DNA of 64,000 nt from Oxalicibacterium faecigallinarum. GTDB lineage: Bacteria > Pseudomonadota > Gammaproteobacteria > Burkholderiales > Burkholderiaceae_D. Below are positions 37,082-45,909 of this stretch, piece by piece. The notes beneath the pieces were generated by a model. That model had not been told where the DNA came from. It made no database searches and saw only the letters and a program-made list of their open reading frames with translations. A program made the position numbers and the translations under genes. The stretch spans positions 248,001 through 312,000 of the forward strand of contig NZ_BMDI01000003.1 in NCBI RefSeq assembly GCF_014635705.1, given 5' to 3'. Numbering within the stretch: position 1 is the first letter of the stretch; each line of letters opens with the position of its first letter.

Positions 37082-38408
37082 ACATCATGCGGCCTTTGGC
37101 CAGCGGCGGGTTTTTTGCGAAGTAGCGCTTGATGCCTTGCGCGATCGCTTCTGCCATCTTGTCCTGATAGGCATTGTCATTGAGTTTGGCTTCTTCTTCC
37201 GGATTGGAGATGAACGCGGTCTCGATCAGGATGCTTGGAATGTCCGGTGCCTTGAGCACGGCAAAACCTGCCTGCTCGACCGCATTCTTGTGCAGGCGAT
37301 TGATGCCGCCAATTTCCTGTAACACGGCCTTGCCGAGCTTGAGACTGTCGTTGATCTGTGCCGTGGTAGACAGATCAAACAGGACGCTCGCCAATTGTTT
37401 GTCGGCGCCGTTTTTCAGATTGGCGCCACCGATCAGATCGGCCGCATTTTCCTTGTTGGCCAGCCAGCGCGCCGCGGTCGAACTGGCACCTTTTTCCGAT
37501 AGTGCAAAAACGGAAGAGCCATTGGCAGTCGGCTTGACGAAGGCATCGGCGTGGATCGACACAAACAGGTCGGCATTCACTCGGCGTGCTTTCTGGACGC
37601 GCGTGCCGAGCGGGACAAAGTAGTCGCCGTCACGCGTGAGCATCACGCGCATATTCGGCTCACGTTCCAGCTTGGCCTTGAGTCGCTTGGCAATAGACAG
37701 AACGATATTCTTTTCATAACTGCCGCGACGCCCGATCGCCCCCGGATCTTCGCCACCATGACCCGGATCGAGCGCAATCGTCAGCATGCGCGTGACCTGT
37801 GGCGCTGTGTTCGGCTTTGGACCGGGTTTGGGTTCGGCAAAAGGCGGCGTGTTTTCTGCCAGTGGCGGAGTCGGTGACGACAATCCGCTATCTACCGGAT
37901 CGTCGAGTGACCATTTGCCTTCGCGGATCAGGGCGGCAATCGGATCAGGCGGATTGACCGGATACAAGTCGAAGACAAGGCGATGCTGGTACTCGGCGAT
38001 CGGTGCCAACGTAAACACCTGCGGATTGACTTCTTCCTTGAGATCGAACACAAGGCGCACAACATGCGGCTTGTTTTGTCCCACGCGAATCTGGCTGACG
38101 TAAGGATCGTTGGGCTGAACCTTGGCCACCAGACTCTTGAGTGTCGGGCTGAGGTCGATGCCTTCAATATCGATGACCAGCCGCTCCGGATTCTTGAGCG
38201 TGAAATGCTGGGTCTTGAGGTCGCTGTCGTTTTCCAGCGTGATGCGTGTGTAGTCTTCGGCAGGCCACATGCGCACAGCGAGAATCTGTGCGGCCCGAGC
38301 GGTCAGTGGCGTCAGAAGCGAGATGAGAAGCGTGCCCCCGGCCTTGAGAACCGTGCGGCGTCTTTTGGCAATTACAGATTGGGTGCGAATTTCAGTCGGT
38401 TCAGACAT
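37080..38408 (-). CDS. amiC: Tat-exported N-acetylmuramoyl-L-alanine amidase (AmiC-type) with AMIN domain
   Basis: This 442-residue cell-wall amidase splits daughter cells by cutting the stem peptide from MurNAc. The N-terminus has a twin-arginine signal (AKRRRTVLKAGGTLLISLLT). Next come an AMIN septal-localisation domain (about residues 45-165), a Pro-rich linker (about 190-210), and an Amidase_3 domain with IALDPGHGGEDPGAIGRRGS (zinc His), a Glu (SYEKN) and SIHADAFVKP (second His). It is encoded after tsaE with a 37-base overlap, the tsaE-amiC pair also known in E. coli (amiB). Confidence 0.92.
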   Translation of the reverse strand: MSEPTEIRTQSVIAKRRRTVLKAGGTLLISLLTPLTARAAQILAVRMWPAEDYTRITLENDSDLKTQHFTLKNPERLVIDIEGIDLSPTLKSLVAKVQPNDPYVSQIRVGQNKPHVVRLVFDLKEEVNPQVFTLAPIAEYQHRLVFDLYPVNPPDPIAALIREGKWSLDDPVDSGLSSPTPPLAENTPPFAEPKPGPKPNTAPQVTRMLTIALDPGHGGEDPGAIGRRGSYEKNIVLSIAKRLKAKLEREPNMRVMLTRDGDYFVPLGTRVQKARRVNADLFVSIHADAFVKPTANGSSVFALSEKGASSTAARWLANKENAADLIGGANLKNGADKQLASVLFDLSTTAQINDSLKLGKAVLQEIGGINRLHKNAVEQAGFAVLKAPDIPSILIETAFISNPEEEAKLNDNAYQDKMAEAIAQGIKRYFAKNPPLAKGRMM

Positions 38409-38860
38409 GCATTACCTTGATCGGACAACGCCAACAATTCTACATCACGCCCCTGCCCGGCTACAGAGAGGGAAATCCGCAGATCGGGATTGGGCAAAAC
38501 GCCATCGGCCTTTTCCGGCCACTCGATGATGCAGACGGTTTCAGCGTTGAAATGTTCCCGAAAACCTGCATCGAGAAATTCTTCGGGACCGCTCATGCGA
38601 TACAAATCGAAATGCACCACCTGCAACGAGCCGCTTGCCGTCTCGATCGTATAGGGTTCTGCCAGTGTGTAGGTTGGACTTTTTACGCGTCCGTCATATC
38701 CCAGTGCGTGTAGCATCGCGCGCGTCAATGCCGTTTTGCCGGCGCCCAGATCGCCATGCAGATACAGCGTCATGCCGGGCGTGATGGCGTGGGCAAGAGC
38801 CGTACCCAGCGCCAGCGTGGCGGCTTCTTCGTGCAGGTGCGCGGTGATATGGTCGGGCAT
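38372..38860 (-). CDS. tsaE: tRNA threonylcarbamoyladenosine biosynthesis ATPase TsaE
   Basis: This 162-residue P-loop ATPase of the TsaBDE complex is needed for t6A37 of ANN-decoding tRNAs. Walker A is YLHGDLGAGKTALTRAMLHA. Then KSPTYTLAEPYTI and VHFDLYRMSGPEEFLDAG match the family. Its 3' end overlaps the start of amiC by 37 bases. Confidence 0.94.
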   Translation of the reverse strand: MPDHITAHLHEEAATLALGTALAHAITPGMTLYLHGDLGAGKTALTRAMLHALGYDGRVKSPTYTLAEPYTIETASGSLQVVHFDLYRMSGPEEFLDAGFREHFNAETVCIIEWPEKADGVLPNPDLRISLSVAGQGRDVELLALSDQGNACLNRLKFAPNL

Positions 38861-38887
38861 GGGATGAGCTTAATGCGGGAACAGCCG

Positions 38888-39778
38888 TTACTGTAACAGC
38901 GCCAGCCACACAGGCAAGGTTCCCATCGATAGCAGCGTGCCTGCAGAAATGAGGAAGGCAGTGAAGGGGCCGTTGCCGCCCATACGAACGGCCAGCACAT
39001 AGCAGCTTGAAGCGGTGGGCAAGGCGGCAAACATGACAACCATCGTCAGTTGCGCCGGCGGCAGATTGGCCCAGATGCCCAGTGCATACGTGATTGCGGG
39101 CACAGCAATCAGTTTGACGGCGAGAAACCATGCGGTAATGCCTTTGGATTCGTTCAGGCCGGTCATGCGCAACCCGGCTCCGACCATGATCAGGCCAAGC
39201 GCGATCGATGCGTTGCCCAGACGGGACAGGAAGGCGGAGGCCAGCTCCGGTAACTGAAAGCCCGCAATATTGAACAGGACGCCGCTCATGGTGGCCATCA
39301 GCAGCGGGTTCTTCAGCAATTCCAGCAGCAGGCCACCCTTGTCTTTGACCAGCGCATGCACCGCGCCCATATTGCACAAGGGGACGGCGAAGCCGATGAT
39401 CAGACCCATCAGTGAGGTACCCTCAGCGCCACCAAGACGACTGGCGATTGCCAGAGCGATATAAGAATTGAAACGAAACGCCGTTTGGACCCCCGATTCG
39501 AAAATCATTGGGCCGACCTTGAATAACGGTTTCGCCAGCCAGCCAAGCAGAATGCCGCTGATGCAGGCCGCCATGGCAATCTGCAAAAACGTGCCGGTTT
39601 TCGAAAAGTCGATCGGTGAACGTGCCGTGGAATAAAACAGCAGGGCAGGAAACAGGATGTAGTAAATCATCCGTTCCATGCCTTCCCAGAAAGGCGCGCC
39701 CCATTTGGTGACGCGAATCAGTATCGCGCCGAAGAGAATCAGCAGGAAGTCCGGCAGCAGGATGTTGACGATATGCAT
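38888..39778 (-). CDS. AEC (auxin efflux carrier) family transporter
   Basis: This 296-residue membrane protein has ten predicted hydrophobic segments in the 5+5 fold of the AEC/bile-acid-arsenite superfamily. The start MHIVNILLPDFLLILFGAIL and the segments SLMGLIIGFAVPLCNMGAVH and LALGLIMVGAGLRMTGLNES are family-like. Bacterial members move malate, malonate or other small organic anions; substrate unknown here. It lies alone between tsaE and the response regulator gene. Confidence 0.85.
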   Translation of the reverse strand: MHIVNILLPDFLLILFGAILIRVTKWGAPFWEGMERMIYYILFPALLFYSTARSPIDFSKTGTFLQIAMAACISGILLGWLAKPLFKVGPMIFESGVQTAFRFNSYIALAIASRLGGAEGTSLMGLIIGFAVPLCNMGAVHALVKDKGGLLLELLKNPLLMATMSGVLFNIAGFQLPELASAFLSRLGNASIALGLIMVGAGLRMTGLNESKGITAWFLAVKLIAVPAITYALGIWANLPPAQLTMVVMFAALPTASSCYVLAVRMGGNGPFTAFLISAGTLLSMGTLPVWLALLQ

Positions 39779-39926
39779 GGAAGATCAGCGCGAGCCAATA
39801 AAAGTCGTCAATAAAAGGAAAAGGACAACAGCAGCGGATGCAAGGCCTGAATCTGTACCTCTTATACTGTCGCCCGTATGATGCCGGTAAACTCTTGCTG
39901 CTAACTTACTTGAAGCGTGTGTCGAC

Positions 39927-40517
39927 TTACTTGAGCAGACGCGCCAGTTCGACCGCCGTCTTGACATTCATCTTGTCGAAGATATGGGCACGATGGACTT
40001 CCACTGTGCGCATGCTGATGCCCAGCTTGTCGGCGATGACCTTGTTCATCTTGCCTTCGAGGATCAGATCCAGCACTTCACGCTCGCGGCTCGACAATGC
40101 AGCCAGACGCGTATGGATGGCGGCGCTGGCAATCGCTTCTTCCGAGGCAATCAACGCTTCCTGTACACGATCCATCAACTTGTTGTCGTTGAACGGCTTT
40201 TCAAAGAAGTCGAAGGCTCCGCGTTTGAGCGCATCGACTGCCATCGGCACGTCGCCGTGGCCCGTCAGGAAAATGACAGGGAAGGTTTGTGTCAGGCCGC
40301 GTGTCGCCAGCAGATCGAACAGGGCGATGCCACTCAGATCGGGCATGCGGACATCGAGCAACAGTGCATGGCCTTGCATGCCGGTACGTGTCATGTTGTC
40401 CAGCATGGCGAGGAAAGCCTTGCCGCTTTCATGCGGAATGGCGGTGATGCCACGTGACTTGGCAAGCCACATGAGCGAATCACGGATTACTTCTTCGTCG
40501 TCAATAATGTGCAGCAT
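39927..40517 (-). CDS. FixJ/TtrR-type response regulator
   Basis: This 196-residue regulator has a receiver domain (residues 1-120; acidic pocket IIDDEE, phosphoacceptor Asp in HALLLDVRMPDLSG, Lys in VIFLTGHGDVP) and a LuxR-type HTH (about 130-190; LSSREREVLDLILEGKMNKV, then IADKLGISMRTVEVHRAHIF). It is encoded 112 bases downstream of the histidine kinase and is very probably its partner. The divergent DctP-type binding protein suggests control of organic acid uptake, as in DctS/DctR systems. Transcription effects are inferred. Confidence 0.9.
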   Translation of the reverse strand: MLHIIDDEEVIRDSLMWLAKSRGITAIPHESGKAFLAMLDNMTRTGMQGHALLLDVRMPDLSGIALFDLLATRGLTQTFPVIFLTGHGDVPMAVDALKRGAFDFFEKPFNDNKLMDRVQEALIASEEAIASAAIHTRLAALSSREREVLDLILEGKMNKVIADKLGISMRTVEVHRAHIFDKMNVKTAVELARLLK

Positions 40518-40629
40518 GTAAAAATCCTGTCAGTCAGCCATACCGGACCTTTGATCACGGTATTTCGTGCAGCGAAAACGCGGTTATCGTGCCCGAAGGA
40601 AACGCAGAGCGTGTTATAGAAGCGTTATT

Positions 40630-42684
40630 TTAGCCGGTCTGTGACGTTCTGACCGTTGATCCGATCCAGCGATTGTGTGCGGCTGGTACGTATGCCGGCA
40701 AGGAAAAACGGAAAATCGTGCCGCCGCCCGGATTGTCTTCATGTGTCAGCGAGCCGCCGTGGAACTCGATGGCGGTGCGACAAATGGATAGTCCCATGCC
40801 CATGCCGTCAGCCTTGGTCGAGAAGAATGGCGAATACAGGCGTGCTGCCACATCCGGTGAAATTCCGTGACCATGATCGATGATCGAGACCACCACATTG
40901 TGTGTGCGCACCTGATCGCGTTCGGCCGTGATGCGAAGGATCTGTTTGGCCGGCGCGACATACTGCATGGATTCGATCGCGTTACGCGTCAGGTTCAGCA
41001 ACACCTGTTCCAGCAGGACACGGTCCGCCAGGACCGGTGGCAGATCTTCCGGCACATCGATTTCGATCGAGACAAAATACTTTTGCGCCTGCAATTCCAC
41101 CAGTGGTGTCACGCTTTCGATCAGTTCCGCAACGGTGATCGGTGCACGTGTCGGCTCGCGCTTCTTGACAAAGGTGTGCACGCTTCGAATAATCTGGCCG
41201 GCCCGCTGGGCCTGGGTGTTGGTCTTGTCCAGAGCTTCCTGCAGCATGCCCAGATCCAGGTTTTTCGGATGCTTGGTATCCAGCATATTGAGTGCGCCGG
41301 TGGTGTAGCTTGAGATGGCTGCCAAGGGCTGATTCAGTTCATGCGCAAGTGTGGAAGCAATCTCACCCATGGTCGCCAGACGGGCACTGGCTTGCAATTT
41401 TTCCTGTTGTTGACGGTTCAGGTCTTCGACGCGTTTGCGGTCCGAGATGTCCAGAATCGAGCCCATCCATCCGGTTTGCTTGCCGGTGTCATCGACCAGG
41501 GGCGATTCGAAGAACAGTACCGGAATGCGTGTGCCATCGGCATGGCGAAGGATGGTTTCAAAGCCTTGTGGCGGCAGGTTGCCGGCGACGACCTGCGCAA
41601 AACGACGCTGATATTCGTTCATGGCTTCCGGTGCCCAGTAGGGCATCGGTGGGCTGCGGCCGACAATTTCTTCTGCCGGCATGCCCACCATCTCACAGAA
41701 GGCCGGATTGACATACGTGATCCGGCCTTCGAGATCGCGCGCCCGCAGGCCGGTGATCAGGGAGTTTTCCATCGCGACCCGGAAGGTGACCTGTTCGCGC
41801 AATGCCGATTCGGCCGCGTTGCGTCGGGCAATATCACGCCACAGTGCAATCAGGCTCCACATCAGGCCGACCGACAGCAGAATGATCGCGTCAACCAGCA
41901 GACTCGGCAGCAGTTTGGGAGCACCCTTGATGCTGTCGGTTGCCAGTTGCAGCGATACGCCAGCCAGATTGAGGGCCCGGCGATGGGTGTAGATGCCGCG
42001 TCCGGCACCACCGGAAGCGCGTTTGTGGATGACGGTGCCATTGATGTCGGTCAGTGCGATCTCATTGTCCTGCGCAAACCACCACGGCACCATGTCATCC
42101 AGAATACTGGACGCGAGATAACTGGCAATGATGCTGCCGGCATACTGGTCTTCGACAAAAATCGGGACGTGATAATCGAGCATGACGGGGCCCGTCTTGT
42201 CGGCCGCCGGCTGGCTGTATAACGCGGATCGGGTTGTGCGCGCACGCTGATCGGTTTCCCTGGATGGCGTGGACAGTACGTCCAGCGACATCATGGTTTC
42301 GTCTGTGGAGGTCAGCAGTTTCCCGTAGGCGTCCAGATAGATGATGCGGTGAATTTCGTGATTGTTGCGGATCAGATTTTCCATCCGGTCCTGCAGGCGC
42401 GACCCGCGCAGGTAGCCTGCTGCGACTTCGGCCGCCATCAGGCTCAGGCTTTCCTCGTTACGCTGCAACTGAAAACGGATGGTTTGTTCGACCCAAAGGG
42501 AATCGGCGACCAGTTGCTCCTGACGCTCTGCTGTTTCCTGTTCCTTTTCATGGATGGGTAGCCAGATCAGGGTGGTGATGAACAGCAGGCCCAGAAAAAG
42601 CGGCAACAACCAGCGCCACGCCTGTTTGCGGCTGGGAAGGCTGAAGTTGGAGAAGCGTAGCTGTTTTGACATCATATCGAACAT
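40630..42684 (-). CDS. Membrane sensor histidine kinase with periplasmic sensor and PAS domain (DctS-like)
   Basis: This kinase of about 684 residues has TM1 (LLPLFLGLLFITTLIWLP, about residues 23-40), a periplasmic Cache-like domain of about 220 residues, and TM2 (SLLVDAIILLSVGLMWSLIA). A PAS domain follows (FRVAMENSLITGLRARDLEG). Then come HisKA (TLAHELNQPLAAISSYTTGA, phospho-His in HELNQPL) and HATPase_c (N box NLTRNAIESM; G boxes DHGHGISPDV and GMGMGLSICR). This order matches DctS/FixL-type kinases paired with FixJ-like regulators. Its start is uncertain among Met codons at 42684, 42675 and 42672, since no clear Shine-Dalgarno is present; the open frame goes to 42765. Confidence 0.88.
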   Translation of the reverse strand: MFDMMSKQLRFSNFSLPSRKQAWRWLLPLFLGLLFITTLIWLPIHEKEQETAERQEQLVADSLWVEQTIRFQLQRNEESLSLMAAEVAAGYLRGSRLQDRMENLIRNNHEIHRIIYLDAYGKLLTSTDETMMSLDVLSTPSRETDQRARTTRSALYSQPAADKTGPVMLDYHVPIFVEDQYAGSIIASYLASSILDDMVPWWFAQDNEIALTDINGTVIHKRASGGAGRGIYTHRRALNLAGVSLQLATDSIKGAPKLLPSLLVDAIILLSVGLMWSLIALWRDIARRNAAESALREQVTFRVAMENSLITGLRARDLEGRITYVNPAFCEMVGMPAEEIVGRSPPMPYWAPEAMNEYQRRFAQVVAGNLPPQGFETILRHADGTRIPVLFFESPLVDDTGKQTGWMGSILDISDRKRVEDLNRQQQEKLQASARLATMGEIASTLAHELNQPLAAISSYTTGALNMLDTKHPKNLDLGMLQEALDKTNTQAQRAGQIIRSVHTFVKKREPTRAPITVAELIESVTPLVELQAQKYFVSIEIDVPEDLPPVLADRVLLEQVLLNLTRNAIESMQYVAPAKQILRITAERDQVRTHNVVVSIIDHGHGISPDVAARLYSPFFSTKADGMGMGLSICRTAIEFHGGSLTHEDNPGGGTIFRFSLPAYVPAAHNRWIGSTVRTSQTG

Positions 42685-42893
42685 GTATTGCAGGCAATGG
42701 GCAGACGATGGGAAAACCATCGGCGCGAATCGTGCACAGTGGCGAGCCGTATTGCATGCAGGCATTGCATGACGAGGTGCATCACGGTATGGTTCATGCA
42801 GGCATCACGATACGCCGGTTGAGAGCATCATGAAGGTTTGCGGTTATCCACACTTGTGACCGTGCAGGCGACTGCGCATAGTACCAACAAAAC

Positions 42894-42899
42894 TATAAT
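42894..42899 (+). promoter_or_regulatory. Putative -10 element of the dctP-type gene
   Basis: A perfect TATAAT lies 20 bases before the ATG at 42920. The -35 position at 16-18 bp has no resemblance to TTGACA, which fits a promoter needing an activator such as the adjacent response regulator. No repeat that could be its site stands out. Confidence 0.45.
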
Positions 42900-42919
42900 T
42901 CGAGACTCCTGAATCGCGC

Positions 42920-43939
42920 ATGAAAAAAGCAAGAAACTTGCATCTGCTTTTGCTTGGCCTGTTATTGTCACTGGTCAGTGCAATCGTCTCTGCGCAAACC
43001 ACTACCGTCATCAAGTTCAGCCTGGTTGCCGAAAGCGACACGCCCAAGGCCAAGGCCGCGTTGCGTTTCAAGGAACTGGTCGAGCATGCCAGCCAGAGAC
43101 GCATGCGTGTGGACGTTTATCCCAACAATCTGTTGTACAAGGAATCGGACGAGCTGGAAGCCCTGCAGCTCGGTGCGATTCAAATGCTGGCGCCGACCTT
43201 GTCACGCCTGTCGCAATTCGGCTTGCACGAATTTGAAGTCTTCGATCTGCCGTTTCTGTTCAAGGATCGTGCGGCTGTGGCGCGCGTGACTGAAGGCTCG
43301 ATTGGCAAGGCCTTGCTGAAGAAAGTGGAAAGCAAAGGCATGGTCGGGTTGGCCTATTGGGATAACGGATTCAAGGTCATGACCGCTAATCGTGCTGTGC
43401 AGATGCCACGTGACTTTGCCGGCCTGAAGATGCGTATTTATCCATCGCGCGTGCTGGACAAGCAGATGGATGCGTTAGGCGCCATGCCGCAAATCATTGA
43501 TGCCAAACAGATTCATCTGGCAATGAAAGCCAAGCTGATCGATGGTGGTGAAGGCATTCCGCTCAGTATCTACACGCGCAAGCTGGATGAAGTGCAGACC
43601 AACCTGACGGTTTCCAATCATGGTTACATGGGCAGCGCGGTCGTCGTCAACAAAAAATTCTGGGAAGGTCTGCCTTCTACATCGCGGACCATCATTGAGC
43701 GCGCCTTGCGCGAGGCAACGGTATACGGCAATGACCTCGCCGAGCAAGCCAATGCCGAAGCACTGGCTGCCTTGAAAAAACAGAATCATCTGCATTTTCA
43801 CACCTTGAGTGAGAACGAGGAGCGTGCATGGCGCGAAGCCTTGCTGCCGGTGCGCACTGATCTGGAAAATCGCATCGGCAAAGCGATTGTTTCTGCCGTG
43901 ATGACCGAAACCAGCCGCGTGCGTCCAGTCGTACCTTAG
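42920..43939 (+). CDS. dctP: TRAP transporter solute-binding protein (DctP family)
   Basis: This 339-residue periplasmic receptor has a signal peptide (to about residue 26, VSAQ) and begins TTVIKFSLVAESDTPKAKAA. Family marks are AGLKMRIYPSRVLDKQMDALGA, which holds the conserved Arg contacting the ligand carboxylate, and DGGEGIPLSIYTRKLDEVQ. It binds an organic acid such as a C4-dicarboxylate. No dctQ/dctM membrane genes follow. It is encoded divergently from a DctS-like kinase/FixJ-like regulator pair, so a co-sensor role is possible. The symbol marks family membership only. Confidence 0.87.
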   Translation: MKKARNLHLLLLGLLLSLVSAIVSAQTTTVIKFSLVAESDTPKAKAALRFKELVEHASQRRMRVDVYPNNLLYKESDELEALQLGAIQMLAPTLSRLSQFGLHEFEVFDLPFLFKDRAAVARVTEGSIGKALLKKVESKGMVGLAYWDNGFKVMTANRAVQMPRDFAGLKMRIYPSRVLDKQMDALGAMPQIIDAKQIHLAMKAKLIDGGEGIPLSIYTRKLDEVQTNLTVSNHGYMGSAVVVNKKFWEGLPSTSRTIIERALREATVYGNDLAEQANAEALAALKKQNHLHFHTLSENEERAWREALLPVRTDLENRIGKAIVSAVMTETSRVRPVVP

Positions 43940-44326
43940 GCTGTCTCTTTACTCTGCTTCTATATAGAAGGACGCAGATGGAAGGGAATACAAGCAGCCT
44001 CCTTCATTTTCCTACCTGATCAAATAGTTGCCTTTGGCATGTCATTTTTCGCGGCCGCGCGACACGTTCGCATTTCGTAATGTTTGAATAAATGTTCGAC
44101 GCAGACGCAACAGGCATGCGCATGATCTTTGTTGCAGGCCGCAAATAAAATCGTTAGTCTTGGATCACGCAAGCCTCGTGAAAGGTTTGATTCATACAAT
44201 GAGGCGCGATTTGAGTAGGGTGACAGGGATATCAAACTGATATGTCTGTCGGAGTGTATCAAGACATCGGCACCACGTGCTCTCGTCGCGATGCTTTCAA
44301 AAAATAATGAAATCAGGAGACATCAA
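43940..44326. other. 387-base gap upstream of the tricarboxylate transporter operon; no gene seen
   Basis: No ORF, RNA gene or classical terminator is convincing. The first part has AGGCTG ... CAGCCT complementarity around 43938-44000 that could end the dctP transcript. A 29-bp imperfect palindrome lies at 44222-44250 and is listed separately. The promoter of tctC must be here but could not be fixed. Confidence 0.4.
44222..44250 (+). promoter_or_regulatory. 29-bp imperfect palindrome upstream of tctC, possible operator
   Basis: GACAG-GG-ATATCA (44222-44234) mirrors TGATAT-GT-CTGTC (44238-44250) around AAC: 11 of 13 positions pair. It lies 77 bases before the tctC ATG. The size and symmetry suit a dimeric regulator site, but an RNA hairpin is also possible. 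Confidence 0.5.
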
Positions 44327-45304
44327 ATGCGTAAAACAATCCTTAAGACGCTGGCTGGTCTGACGCTGCTCGCCGGCGCCTTTGGCGCATCCGCCCAAAA
44401 TTATCCGAACAAGCCGATCACGATGGTCGTGCCATTTGCTGCAGGTGGTCCAACCGATACGGTGGCGCGTCTGGTGGCCCAGTCGATGGGTAACACGCTC
44501 AAGCAAACCATCATCGTGGAGAACGTCGGCGGCGCGGGTGGCACGATCGGTGCTGCACGCGTGGCGAAGTCGCCAAATGACGGTTACACCGTTTTCCTGC
44601 ATCACATCGGCATGTCGACGGCGCCATCGCTGTATCGCAAGCTGAGCTACAACGCGATTGATGATTTCGAGCCAGTCGGTCTGATCACCGATGTGCCAAT
44701 GACGTTCATCGCCCGTGGCAACTTTCCGGCCAAGGATTTCAAAGATCTGCTGACCTACGTGAAAGCCAACAAAGCCACCGTGACATATGCCAACGCCGGC
44801 GTGGGTTCGGCTTCGCACCTGTGCGGCATGCTGTTCATGACGGCAATCGATACCGAGCTGACCACCGTGCCATATAAAGGTACCGGCCCGGCAATGAATG
44901 ACATTCTGGGTGGTCAGGTCGACTTTATGTGTGATCAGACCACCAACACGACCAGCCAGATTAAAAGCGGCAAGGTCAAGGCTTACGCTGTGACGACCAA
45001 AACACGCGTCCCATCGTTGCCAAATCTGCCAACCATGAACGAAGCCGGCTTGCCTGGCTTTGAAGTCGCGGTCTGGCACGGACTGTATGCTCCGAAGGGC
45101 ACACCGAAACCAGTGATTGACGCGTTGTCGTCGGCGCTGAAAGTGGCTCTGAAAGATCCGACAGTCGTCCAACGCTTTGCCGATCTGGGTACCGAACCTG
45201 TTGCACAGGATAAGGCAACCCCGGAAGCACTGCGTGCGCACCTGAAGGCAGAAATTGCCAAATGGGCACCAATCATCAAGAAAGCTGGCGTTTACGCGGA
45301 CTGA
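44327..45304 (+). CDS. tctC: Tripartite tricarboxylate transporter substrate-binding protein (Bug/TctC family)
   Basis: This 325-residue periplasmic receptor starts MRKTILKTLAGLTLLAGAFG (signal peptide, cleavage after ASA) and goes on NYPNKPITMVVPFAAGGPTD, the Bug-family signature of strand 1 and the ligand-binding loop. The second marker is IVENVGGAGGTIGAARVAKS. ATG 44327 has CAGGAGA upstream; an earlier in-frame ATG at 44291 lacks one. The ligand (citrate, other carboxylates or aromatic acids) cannot be told. Unlike most Bug proteins in Burkholderiales it is encoded with its own tctB and tctA. Confidence 0.92.
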   Translation: MRKTILKTLAGLTLLAGAFGASAQNYPNKPITMVVPFAAGGPTDTVARLVAQSMGNTLKQTIIVENVGGAGGTIGAARVAKSPNDGYTVFLHHIGMSTAPSLYRKLSYNAIDDFEPVGLITDVPMTFIARGNFPAKDFKDLLTYVKANKATVTYANAGVGSASHLCGMLFMTAIDTELTTVPYKGTGPAMNDILGGQVDFMCDQTTNTTSQIKSGKVKAYAVTTKTRVPSLPNLPTMNEAGLPGFEVAVWHGLYAPKGTPKPVIDALSSALKVALKDPTVVQRFADLGTEPVAQDKATPEALRAHLKAEIAKWAPIIKKAGVYAD

Positions 45305-45421
45305 TTGATTATTCCTTGCAGGAGGGTCGGGCGGATGAGGTATCATCCGCCCGCCGCGCATTCCCGCGGCAATAACCAGTCGCACAATGCAGCAGTAACT
45401 GAGATTTAAACGGGAGCAGGC

Positions 45422-45886
45422 ATGCCGTCATTCATTAAACATCACAAGGACTTCTGGACCGGAGTCATTTTTATCTTCTTCGGTCTGGCCGCCATCATTA
45501 TCGGTCGTGACTACAACATGGGCACGGCAGGTCGTATGGGCCCAGCCTATTTCCCGACGGTGCTCGGCGGATTGCTGGCGGTCGTTGGTCTGATCGCCGT
45601 CATCCGCTCGTTCTTTCGTGAAGAAACCGATCCGATGGGCCGGTTTGCGGTGAAGGAGTGCATTCTTGTTTTGTTGGGTGTGGTGTTGTTTGCTTTTCTG
45701 GTGCGTGGCGGCGGTCTGGTCGCAGCCGTCATGGCGCTGATGCTGGTGAGTGCGCTGGCCAGTTCCAAATTCAACTGGCGCACCAGTATTCCCGTGGCGA
45801 TTGGCGTCACGGCCTTTTCGGTACTCGTATTCATCAAGGCGCTGGGATTGCCATTGTCAATCGTCGGCCCATGGTTCGGCGGTTGA
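45422..45886 (+). CDS. tctB: Tripartite tricarboxylate transporter small membrane subunit
   Basis: This 154-residue protein has four hydrophobic segments, the TctB pattern: DFWTGVIFIFFGLAAIIIGR, then YNMGTAGRMGPAYFPTVLGG, a signature of the family. It is the small inner-membrane subunit of the secondary carboxylate importer. It lies 117 bases after tctC and 23 bases before tctA, the order C-B-A known from Salmonella. Confidence 0.92.
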   Translation: MPSFIKHHKDFWTGVIFIFFGLAAIIIGRDYNMGTAGRMGPAYFPTVLGGLLAVVGLIAVIRSFFREETDPMGRFAVKECILVLLGVVLFAFLVRGGGLVAAVMALMLVSALASSKFNWRTSIPVAIGVTAFSVLVFIKALGLPLSIVGPWFGG

Positions 45887-45909
45887 TCGGACAGTCAGGA
45901 GAATAATAA

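Noticed and set aside
44297-45385. 362-codon minus-strand frame
   Set aside because: Antisense shadow of tctC with low-complexity Arg/His-rich product and no family features.
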